Shown here piece after piece: positions 51,985 to 61,160 of a stretch of 64,000 bases of DNA (position 1 is its first letter; each line of letters starts with the position of its first letter). The notes beneath the pieces are model-generated. The model ran no database searches and was not told where the DNA came from. It worked only from the letters and a program-made list of their open reading frames with translations. This DNA comes from Pseudoneurospora amorphoporcata (Eukaryota > Ascomycota > Sordariomycetes > Sordariales > Sordariaceae): the NCBI GenBank assembly GCA_033297205.1, contig MU859064.1, positions 310,001-374,000 of the forward strand, read 5' to 3'. The translations under genes were made by a program, and so were the position numbers.

Positions 51985-54900
51985 ATGAACGACGAAGACA
52001 AGGTCCACGACATCTCCAAGAAGATCGAGCGCGAAAAGGCTCTGATCAATGCTGCGCAGGCCATGCGCCAGCAGACGAACAATGAGCAGGTCCGCTCCAA
52101 GCTCGACACCCAGATGCGCGAAGGGAGGAGGAATCTCGAGTTCTTCGAGGAGAAGCTGCGCGAGCTGCAGATGAGGAGACTCGGCCACGGCGTCGACAAC
52201 ATATCCCTCGGCGCCAGTCCAATGTCCGGCTCCCACCGACAGTCCATCGACGACTTCGAGGGCCACGGCGCCCCCACTCCTCCTCCCAAGGAGGGCGGAC
52301 GCGGCCACAGCTCCCACCAGAGTCAGGGCAGCGGCCCTCTGATGCCCGCCTCTGGTCCTTATCCCGGTGGTCCTCCTGATTCTACGGTTCCGCGGGCGCG
52401 TCCTAATTATACGAGGCTCGGTAAGTTAGGACATGTCCCTTGGATGAGCCACCATAGCAGAGGTACCCTTTAATTGACCATGACGGAACTACTACAGATC
52501 TAATCAAGTTCGATACCCCACACCTTGGACCTCGCATCCAGCTGATGCTATCCCAAATTCAGTTCAAGCTTAACGTGGAAGAACAATACCTAAAGGGCAT
52601 CGAGAAGATGGTACAGCTCTATCAGATGGAAGGTGACAAGAAGAGCAAGCTGGACGCTGCCGCCAAGCGTGTCGAAAGTAAACAAAAGATTGTCCTCTTG
52701 AAGCAGGCACTCAAGAGATATGAAGAATTGCATATCGACATCGATGTTGATGGTCCAGATGGTAATATCCCCTTGCCCCCCTCACGCTGCTTTCGCAAGT
52801 ACGCCCTTAACTAACTTGGGATAACTGTACAGACGACAGCATCAACCTGCCAGCCCTTAGGAAGCCCCTGAGCGGTACTCTTTCTATTCGTATTTTGGCT
52901 GTAAAGGATGTCGACCATGCGCCCCTTGGCCGTTTTGCTCGTTCTCCCGAAACGTTTATCGCTGTCAAGGCCGAAGACATTATTGTTGCTCGCACACGAC
53001 CATCGCGAAACGACAGGTGGGAAGCCGAATTCCACACTTTTCCAGTCGACAAGACGAACGAAATCGAGTTTACGGTTTACGACAAGCCCAGCGAGCATCC
53101 CGTGCCTATCGCCATGCTCTGGGTCCGAATCTCGGACATCGTTGAGGAACTTCGCCGAAAGAAGATCGAGGCCGAAATGACGTCCGCAGGTTGGGTTTCG
53201 GCGGACCGCGTTGGCTCCAGAGCTCCTCCGTCGCAGTTCCCGATGGGCAGCCAGAGTCCTCAGTTTGCGGCACCGCCAACATCCCCTGGATCGCAGGAGC
53301 AAACCACCATGATCCCGCCCCAAGCGCCTCCGCCATCCCAAGTTGTTTCACAGCCGGTAGATGGTTGGTTCAACCTGGAGCCTTATGGCCAGATCCAGCT
53401 CAGTTTCAACTTCATCAAGGGGTCTCGTCCTCAGGGCATGGACAGGCTGGGTCGCAAGGGTGCCGTCCGTCAGCGCAAAGAGGAAGTCCACGAGATGTAC
53501 GGACACAAGTTTGTCCAGAAGCAGTTCTACAACATCATGCGCTGTGCGCTGTGCGGCGACTTCCTCAAGTATTCCGCTGGTATGCAGTGCGAGGACTGCA
53601 AGTACACTTGCCACACCAAGTGCTACACCAGCGTTGTTACCAAGTGTATCAGCAAGAGTAATGCCGAGACTGATCCAGATGAGGAAAAGATCAACCACCG
53701 CATCCCTCATCGCTTCATTCCTTTCTCCAACCTTACCGCCAACTGGTGCTGCCACTGCGGTTACATGCTACCAATTGGATCCAAGAAGAACTCAAGGAAG
53801 TGCTCAGGTACGTTGGGTTTTGCTGTGTTTTGCACGTCGCTATGCTGACATTTATGACAGAATGTGCTCTTACGGCTCACGCGCAATGCGTACATCTGGT
53901 TCCCGACTTCTGTGGCATGTCCATGGCTGTCGCCAACCAGATCTTGGAGGGTATCCGAACACAGAAGAAGACTCATAAGGATAAGGCGTCCTCGATGAGT
54001 GAGCGTACTCTTAGGCCGGGAAGCAAGACTTCCATCTCGTCTGGTTCGATTGCTCAGACATCGACGTATAGTGGTTCGACTGCTTATACGTCTATTGCTT
54101 CCCCTGAAGCGACCGAGGCTGCTAAGCTTATGTACAGCCAAACAACTCCCAGGCCGGCAGGTCCCGACAGGACCTCTACTAGCTCAACAACCGCCTCGGC
54201 GGCGGCTGCTGCGGCTATGGCACCAAAGCACAGCTCTCAGCCTTCGCAGGCCGGCTCGATACCCGACTTTGGTGGAAACTACGGTGGTTCTGGCAGCTAT
54301 GGGCGTCCGGAATCTCGGGACGACGAGTACAATGCCCAGCAACAGCAAGGATATGGCTCGCCGCAGCAGCGGAAGTACAACCCGGCGGACTATGCTAATA
54401 TCGGCGCCTACTCGAGCCCACCTCAGGCTCAACGTCCCCAACAGCAGCAGCAGCAGCAGCAGCAGTCACCCCAACAGGTCTCACCAATGTACCAGCAAAA
54501 TCCCCAGACGCCTATTTCCAAGCCTCAGCCTGTGGCGCCATCCTATGATAACCAGGTGGTGCCCTCCGCCTCCGGAGTGCCAGTCCCGACTAAGAAGCCG
54601 CTCCCATCGGCTACTGACCCCGGCACGGGTATGAGGATCGGTCTGGACCACTTCAACTTCCTCGCTGTGCTTGGTAAGGGTAACTTCGGCAAGGTCATGC
54701 TTGCTGAGACCAAGAAGAGCCGGAGGTTGTATGCCATCAAGGTGTTGAAGAAGGAGTTCATCATTGAGAACGACGAAGTGGAAAGCATCAGGTCGGAGAA
54801 GCGCGTCTTCTTGATTGCCAACCGTGAACGTCACCCCTTCCTCACGAACCTCCATGCCTGCTTCCAGACAGAGACCAGAGTTTACTTCGTCATGGAGTAC

Positions 54901-55707
54901 ATTAGCGGTGGCGATTTGATGTTGCACATTCAGCGTGGAATGTTTGGCACCAAGCGTGCTCAGTTCTACGCTGCTGAGGTCTGCTTGGCTCTCAAGTACT
55001 TCCACGAGAACGGTGTCATCTACCGTGATTTGAAGCTTGATAACATTCTTTTGACTCTTGACGGACACATCAAGATTGCCGACTATGGTTTGTGCAAGGA
55101 GGACATGTGGTACGGCTCAACCACTAGCACCTTCTGCGGTACTCCCGAGTTTATGGCGCCCGAGATTCTCCTGGACAAGAAGTACGGCAGGGCGGTGGAC
55201 TGGTGGGCGTTTGGCGTTCTGATATACCAAATGCTACTCCAGCAGTCCCCCTTCCGTGGTGAAGACGAGGACGAGATCTACGACGCCATTCTGGCCGACG
55301 AGCCGCTCTACCCGATCCACATGCCCAGAGACAGCGTGTCAATTCTGCAGAAGCTGCTCACGCGCGAGCCCGACCAGCGTTTGGGCAGCGGCCCGACCGA
55401 CGCGCAGGAGATTATGTCGCAGCCCTTCTTCAGGAACATCAACTGGGACGACATCTACCACAAGCGGGTGCAGCCGCCTTTCTTGCCCCAGATCAAGAGC
55501 GCGACGGATACGAGCAACTTCGATAGCGAATTTACTAGTGTCACTCCGGTGCTCACGCCCGTTCAGTCAGGTATGTCTTTTTTTCCCCCTTTTACAACCC
55601 CATCATATTAGCATTCTAATAACTGACCTAACCCTTCTTTTACAGTCCTCTCTCAAGCCATGCAGGAAGAGTTCAGAGGCTTCTCCTATACTGCCGACTT
55701 TGAGTAA
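51985..55707 (+). CDS. pkc-1: Protein kinase C, fungal Pkc1 type
   Basis: Five exons, 51985-52420, 52498-52761, 52833-53807, 53861-55570 and 55646-55707, encode 1,148 aa. Two HR1 Rho-binding coiled coils come first (about 1-75 and 150-230), then a C2-type region (about 240-360), C1a (from H458: HKFVQKQFYNIMRCALCGDF) and C1b (from H526), which is split by intron 3. A disordered linker with a nine-Gln run precedes the kinase (from about 823: LAVLGKGNFGKV, YAIKVLKKE, IYRDLKLDN). The metal-binding motif is DYG, not DFG, as in yeast Pkc1. The activation loop is STFCGTPEF. The last intron separates the turn motif (TPVLTPV) from the hydrophobic motif FRGFSY. It is the effector of Rho1 in the cell-wall integrity pathway. 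Start at caccATG. Confidence 0.97.
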
Positions 55708-56495
55708 ACAAGCAATGTTCAAGTAACTTGGGGTGTGCTAGCATTGTTGAGGTATTAATACGTCCTGGCGTGCGGGATGATGATGACATTATACAAAGAA
55801 GAATCATGATTGGGAACCACAAGGCGGGACCGATGATGTGTGGTTGTAGTGTGGCGTGGGTTGAAGGTTGGGAAGAAGAAGATCTAATAGTTATTCAACA
55901 CTAGTTATTATTCTATAGAAAGGAAAGAGAAAGAAGAGAACAAGCGAAATGATGAAAGCCTTTTCGGTTTCGGGTTTGGGTTGTTGAGAGTTGAGGTTTG
56001 TGGCAGTTGCATGAAAGAGAAGAGAAGGTTTGATTTTAGGTTGCTTTTCGCTTTGGTTGAACACTTGGTCTCAACCGGTCTTTATCCCTTGAGGCTTTAA
56101 GCGTTGTTTGAGATATCATCAAGAGTTTGATATGAGGAGGTGGAAGATGATTGTTGTTGTACATTAGATGAGTAGTAAAGTGTCTTTTTCTGGCCTAATT
56201 ACTTCCCAATCGTTCTCGTCTAAAGATTATATAGGAAAGATGAGTTAGGCATGTATGTATAAAAGAAGATATGTCTATATACATCGTCGTTCATCAACAA
56301 CATGCAGGTATAAAAAACAAAAATAAAAATAATTCATGCTCCGAAGACATCATACAACAGCATACAACCGCGATCAGCAACCAGCGTTCTAGAAAAGGCC
56401 CGCTCCCTTCAAATGCCCATTTTTAAAGACAACAAAATAAATAGAAAGAAATAAAAAAAAAAGATGCCTAATCTATTCACGAACAGCCAAATCGC
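55708..56495. other. Intergenic between converging PKC and She9
   Basis: 3' flanks of both genes. AT-rich and purine-rich, with no ORF of note. Confidence 0.65.
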
Positions 56496-58103
56496 CTAAG
56501 CCTTACCACTCCCACTCCTCAAAATAAAAAACGCAACGCTAGCAACAACCGCCGCACCGGTCGCCGCGCTCTCCAGCGCCAGCAACGAGACATCCTTCAT
56601 CTTGAGGTCTATCCTCCTGTCGCTGTAGAGGTCGACAACAGCGGCCTTGATTTGCTGAGGATCCGAGAGCGTTTTCTTCCATTTTTGGGCGGTCTCTTTC
56701 CATGTTAGTGGTGGTTGTACCTCCTCTGGTAGTCGTGTTTCTGGTGTTTGTTGTGATTGCTGGGCAGCTTCCTCCGCGGCAGCGGCGATGAATTCCGCGC
56801 CTAGGTCTATTTCGCCGCCTTTACCCTCGGCGGTTTCTTGGGCACGAGAAGGAGACGAGGTGGTGGATTCCAACGCCCGAATCTCCCTCTCCTGCTCCAT
56901 CAACCTCGTCAAATGCGCCATCTCCCTCAGTCCACTCTGCTCCAACGCCTGCCTCACTTGGCCAAGTTCATACCTGACCTCGTCAATCACCCCCTTTTCG
57001 TTTTCGGCAATCCCCTTCATTAACCGCTTCCTTCGCCACGGCTCGGCAACGAATTGCAACACCAAAAACAACAAAACGTTGACACCCATCAGTCCCCACG
57101 TACCCCACGTCGACTGTCGCCTGATTCTATCTGACCAAATCTGTTCCTCGTGGTACCGCTTCAGTATACCGGCGTTCAGGTCCGCCGACAACTTGCTCTC
57201 CTCCGTCTCCGCCTCCGTCAACTCCTGCGCCGCCTGCGCCACCTGCGCTTCCAGCTCATGATCCAATCTGTAAAGACTAGTAAACCGTTCCAGGTCTAGC
57301 GGATTCCACGTGTCCTTCCTTGCTAGCAGGGTCGTCACCTCGCGCTGCGTTGTCGCTCTATGCATGGTGAGAGACTTGTAGTTGTGGCGCGCGTCGCGCA
57401 GGCGTGTCTGGGCTACCCGGTGGGTAACTTCTAGCTCGGCGTTTTGCCGCTTGATTTGCTCGATGGCGCTGTAGCCGGTCAGGTCGTTGAGGGTTTGGGT
57501 GGCGGTCAGAAGGCGGGTTTGGAAGTTGTCCATTATGGTGGAGAAGCGGGCCGAGAGGCGGGCGCGGTGAGCTTCGGTGCGGGAGGGGAGTTCGGGTTGG
57601 CTGCCGTTGGGGTCGTGGTTGGTGTTGTTCTCGGCTGATGTGCTGTCGGTTGTGCTTTCGGACGGGTTGGCGCTGCCGCTAGCGGAGGTGGTAGAGTCGT
57701 ATTTGGTAGTCTTGGAGGCTTCGGACTCGGAAGTTGCTTGCGCTTTTGTTTCGGGCTTGGTGGCATCGGCGCTGGTGTCTTCTTTAGCCGGCTCTGGCGA
57801 CGGCGGCGCCTCGGTTTGGGCCGGGGGAGGTGGTGGCATAAAGATGACATTGGAGGAGGATTCGGTCTCCTTGTTGTCCACCTTGTTCTCAGTGGTGTCT
57901 TTGGGGGGTTGGGTTGAGAAGAAAAGACGGCCGTCGCGAATGGAGAGGCGGACGGTGCCCTGGCGCATGCCGCATATCGAGGGGTTTATCGGTCTTCGTG
58001 GTACGGGGGCTAATTGGGAGAGAGGACGACCGGATGATAGTGCGCCGGTGCGCCTCCACGAGGAAGGGCGCACAGCTAGCCGGATAGCAGTAGCGGAGGA
58101 CAT
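56496..58103 (-). CDS. she-9: She9/Mdm33 mitochondrial inner membrane protein
   Basis: A single frame; from ATG 58103 (MSSATAIRLAVRPSSWRR) it encodes 535 aa with a clear Arg/Ser-rich presequence. The frame is open upstream to an ATG at 58280, but that adds 59 residues that do not resemble a targeting signal. After a Pro- and Ser/Thr-rich low-complexity region comes the family core: SRTEAHRARLSARFSTIMDNFQ, then long coiled coils, then the RRQSTWGTWGLMGVNVLLFLV membrane segment, PWRRKRLMKGI, more coiled coil, and a final hydrophobic segment near the C-terminus (TGAAVVASVAFFILRSG). Coiled coils flanking membrane segments fit the known topology. Yeast She9/Mdm33 affects inner-membrane fission and mitochondrial shape. 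Confident. Confidence 0.93.
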   Translation of the reverse strand: MSSATAIRLAVRPSSWRRTGALSSGRPLSQLAPVPRRPINPSICGMRQGTVRLSIRDGRLFFSTQPPKDTTENKVDNKETESSSNVIFMPPPPPAQTEAPPSPEPAKEDTSADATKPETKAQATSESEASKTTKYDSTTSASGSANPSESTTDSTSAENNTNHDPNGSQPELPSRTEAHRARLSARFSTIMDNFQTRLLTATQTLNDLTGYSAIEQIKRQNAELEVTHRVAQTRLRDARHNYKSLTMHRATTQREVTTLLARKDTWNPLDLERFTSLYRLDHELEAQVAQAAQELTEAETEESKLSADLNAGILKRYHEEQIWSDRIRRQSTWGTWGLMGVNVLLFLVLQFVAEPWRRKRLMKGIAENEKGVIDEVRYELGQVRQALEQSGLREMAHLTRLMEQEREIRALESTTSSPSRAQETAEGKGGEIDLGAEFIAAAAEEAAQQSQQTPETRLPEEVQPPLTWKETAQKWKKTLSDPQQIKAAVVDLYSDRRIDLKMKDVSLLALESAATGAAVVASVAFFILRSGSGKA

Positions 58104-58906
58104 TGCTGTAGAGAGAGAAAGAAATGGGTGGCCCAACCCAGACCAGACGGGGCGGAAAGAGGGAGGAGAGATCTGGGTCAGTTGCAACGAACGAGTGTGT
58201 TGTTGTCGTCGTCGGCGGTTGGATGCGGTCGAGTGGTGCCAGCAATCGCGCGACTTGGAGCTTGGGGGAATTGCCGGCAAACCTGAGGAGGAACCGTGCA
58301 GCCGGAGGAGAGCAGTGACGAGCTAATTCCAACTTCCTCCCAATTCCATCCCATCCATCCAACCGGCCCCACCACGCCGACTTTCTGCCGTCCGATATCC
58401 CCTCAGCTCCCTCACCGCCTTGCACGTTGGGATCATCACACAACCCTAACCCTTATTGGCCACTCCGGGACTATCCCCGTTTGGGCATCACGACCAAAAC
58501 AAAGCCCCTGAATTCCTCATCCTCAAGGGGCCCAAGTCGACGTGATACACTCGTCGTCCGGAAGGGGTTCCGACATCACCGTGATGCGGACAATAAGGGC
58601 ACTCACAGTGACGTTTCCCGTCCCATGTTTGACGCACAAGTCAAAATTTCCCCAAGGCTCCGTCACCCGGTAGTTCGCGAGTTGTCGCCCGCCCTTCCTC
58701 CGCCTTGACTCCTCGAGGGTCGAGACCTTCTTCATCATGTGTTCTCTTTCTTTCTTTTCACGTAAAAGTTCGTAGGGGTTTCTTTTTTTTGACTGACTTT
58801 TAGTTATACCTGGTCGCTATCATCCAGGCTTCTTTTCCATCCCTTGTCGATAACGTTAACCCTCATTCAATCCCTCGTGTTTGTTCACTTTTTATATACA
58901 TAAGCA
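58104..58906. other. Divergent promoter region she-9 / mucin-like gene
   Basis: Contains a telomere-like AACCCTAACCCT at 58442-58453 and a TATATA about 15 bp before the mucin-like ATG. No gene. Confidence 0.55.
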
Positions 58907-60805
58907 ATGCAGGTCATACGTCCACTCATTCTGCATGCTGCGCTGGCCGCAGCTCAGCTCTCAGAACCTGGGGGTCATGGCACATCAAGCGGAGACAATG
59001 CCCTAACAGCAAGCTCGAGTCTACCCACCGAAGGCAGTTCGTCAAACACTTTCTCGAAATCGAGCCCAGCAGTTTCAGTCGATTCCAGCACAGAGGCAGA
59101 AACACCAGTACTAGCCGATCCAGAAGCCGACCACCCCGTGCGATCTACAGGGGTTAATGATGAAGAACTTGAGGGCGCAGGATCACCACAATATCTAATG
59201 TCAAATCGGCCAGCAGCTTCTGAATCAGTTCAGCCAGAGACAGCCCCCCCAGAAGAAGCCACTGTTCAAGATTTGGGACAGGCTGTGTCACCACCGACGG
59301 AGACGACGGGAGTTTTCAGATCTGATTCACCGGGCACTCCTATCGCTAGTACACCAGTTGTTGCTTCCGTACCTAGCGCAACCCTGGTAGAAACATCCAC
59401 AGTCACTCCGTCTCCAGCTGAGGCCACAGATGCAGCCATTCTCGCCGTGCCCGACTCGTCATCCCAAGTACTGGAGACACAATCGCCGTCCATATCAACA
59501 TCCGCCACGCCCACGACAGCAACCAAAAACAAAACCAGCACAATCCTAGCACCACCATCAACCACCTTTCTCTCAATCAAAGCTTCATCCACCGACCCTG
59601 CCAGTCTTGAGTTTATCGCAATAGCCACAAACTCTTCCTCCTCACTCACACTCACAACCCCTTCACCAACCGATTCCGTTCCAGCATTTATAGCTTTAGC
59701 CACGGATTCCTCCTCCTCATCATCCCCCTCGCCCTCTTTCCACTCTTACACTTCTTCTTCTTCCTCCTCCACAATAACAACCAACACCCCCGCAATGGCT
59801 GCTTCCACCACCAACACCTCCGTCGATGCCTCTCTAGACACCTCCTTAAACAATACCAAGTCCTCCTCAAATGAGTACCTCTCCTCCCAAGCCAAAGTCG
59901 CCATCGCACTGGTCTCTGTGGTCGGGGTGTTAGCAGTCATGGCAGTTATCGGTTATGTGCTTTGGCACATGAGGATGCGGGATGCTCGTCTTGGACGGAA
60001 TCAAGCAGCATTGGCGAGGGGGGTTGGTGGCGGCGGTGCTAGTGATGGCGCAGATAAGGGGAAGGGAACCGGGGAAGCGGTCCCGAGTCTTGGGGGAGGA
60101 AAGGGTGGAAGCGGGCATAAACGAAATCTAAGCGTGGAGGAAAAGATGAAGCAAGCTCTGGAAAAGGAACATGACGTCCCGTTGAATATTGGAAAACTTC
60201 AATCGGAAGCACAAGATGGCGTTGGGAAGGATGTCGGGAAGACTGCTGCGAAAGCTACTACTGTCAACCGGTTCAGTACGTTCAGCGCCATCAGCGAGGG
60301 CTGCGAGGAAAGCGGAGACAGCCGCCCGGGGACCCAGTCCAGCGAAGGAAGCGGAAGCCAGGCTTCCTACGGGAATAATAAGCCATTGGCAGTTATGGCG
60401 TCGCCCATGGCCATGGGTAGTGAGGACAGCATAACTACGGCAAGTCAGAAAGAAGCTGGTGTTGGGTACGGACTTGGGAGGAGCGAAAGTCTGGAGAGCG
60501 GGGAGAGTCATTATAGCGAGGGCGGACAAGATCAATTTGGGAGGACCGAGACGTTGGAAGGTCAGCGAGGTCGGTATGTGCATGAAAGAAGTGAAAACCT
60601 GCGCAGTCAATGGAGCGATGTGGAGGACTATTATGGAATAGAAAGGTTGGAGACGGATGTACTAGGTTCTGAGAATGTCTCAGCAGGCGATGCTGGTGGT
60701 GCTGGTACTGGTGCTGGTGCTGGTGCCGAAGCGTTGGGGTCGGAGGAGACGTTGGTGAGGACGGAGTCGAGTGCTTCGGGGACGACTGTTGGGAAGGCGA
60801 TTTGA
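58907..60805 (+). CDS. Mucin-like single-pass membrane protein, candidate surface sensor
   Basis: A single frame of 632 aa. A signal peptide (MQVIRPLILHAALAAAQLS) is followed by an ectodomain of about 300 residues rich in Ser, Thr, Pro and Ala, with no cysteine and several N-glycosylation sequons near its end. A near-repeat is seen at LEFIAIATNSSSS and PAFIALATDSSSS. One membrane helix at about 331-355 (VAIALVSVVGVLAVMAVIGYVLW) is followed by basic RMRDARLGR, the stop-transfer signal. The cytoplasmic tail (about 275 aa) is Gly- and Ser-rich with acidic clusters and repeated RSE/RTE-x-LE motifs (GRSESLES, GRTETLEG, ERSENLRS). The layout resembles Mid2-type wall sensors, but there is no WSC cysteine domain and I see no sequence match. 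It lies two genes from PKC, which acts in the same pathway in yeast; that is suggestive only. Confidence 0.8.
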   Translation: MQVIRPLILHAALAAAQLSEPGGHGTSSGDNALTASSSLPTEGSSSNTFSKSSPAVSVDSSTEAETPVLADPEADHPVRSTGVNDEELEGAGSPQYLMSNRPAASESVQPETAPPEEATVQDLGQAVSPPTETTGVFRSDSPGTPIASTPVVASVPSATLVETSTVTPSPAEATDAAILAVPDSSSQVLETQSPSISTSATPTTATKNKTSTILAPPSTTFLSIKASSTDPASLEFIAIATNSSSSLTLTTPSPTDSVPAFIALATDSSSSSSPSPSFHSYTSSSSSSTITTNTPAMAASTTNTSVDASLDTSLNNTKSSSNEYLSSQAKVAIALVSVVGVLAVMAVIGYVLWHMRMRDARLGRNQAALARGVGGGGASDGADKGKGTGEAVPSLGGGKGGSGHKRNLSVEEKMKQALEKEHDVPLNIGKLQSEAQDGVGKDVGKTAAKATTVNRFSTFSAISEGCEESGDSRPGTQSSEGSGSQASYGNNKPLAVMASPMAMGSEDSITTASQKEAGVGYGLGRSESLESGESHYSEGGQDQFGRTETLEGQRGRYVHERSENLRSQWSDVEDYYGIERLETDVLGSENVSAGDAGGAGTGAGAGAEALGSEETLVRTESSASGTTVGKAI

Positions 60806-61160
60806 GTATGCAGAATAAACAAACTGGAATAAAAAGGGTCCCGAGGTTTGTCGCCATGTGAAGTCATAACGACTGAACCTTAATCCGACAAGAAACTACG
60901 CTTGGTGAAAATCTCTCGAGCCATCTATAGCGCGCGCATAACTCTATTTACAATTGAAGTGACGCTCACAAACGAAGGGATAGGAAGATTAACGTCACAA
61001 CAAAGATTTCAAGTGTTATCTATTTGCGGTTGACGTACTTAACTAGAATGGCAAAATCACAGGAAAACACAAAACAATCAAGTACAAACGTTGAACAGAC
61101 TCAAAAACATGCGACACTCTCCTCGTCGGTTATTACCCATCTGCATCGGCCAATGCCACA
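60806..61160. other. Short intergenic between converging genes
   Basis: AT-rich 3' flanks; nothing of note. Confidence 0.65.

Noticed and set aside
51588..52085. 165-codon ORF overlapping the PKC start
   Set aside because: Begins with GTG, consists of low-complexity leader translation and runs out of frame into PKC.
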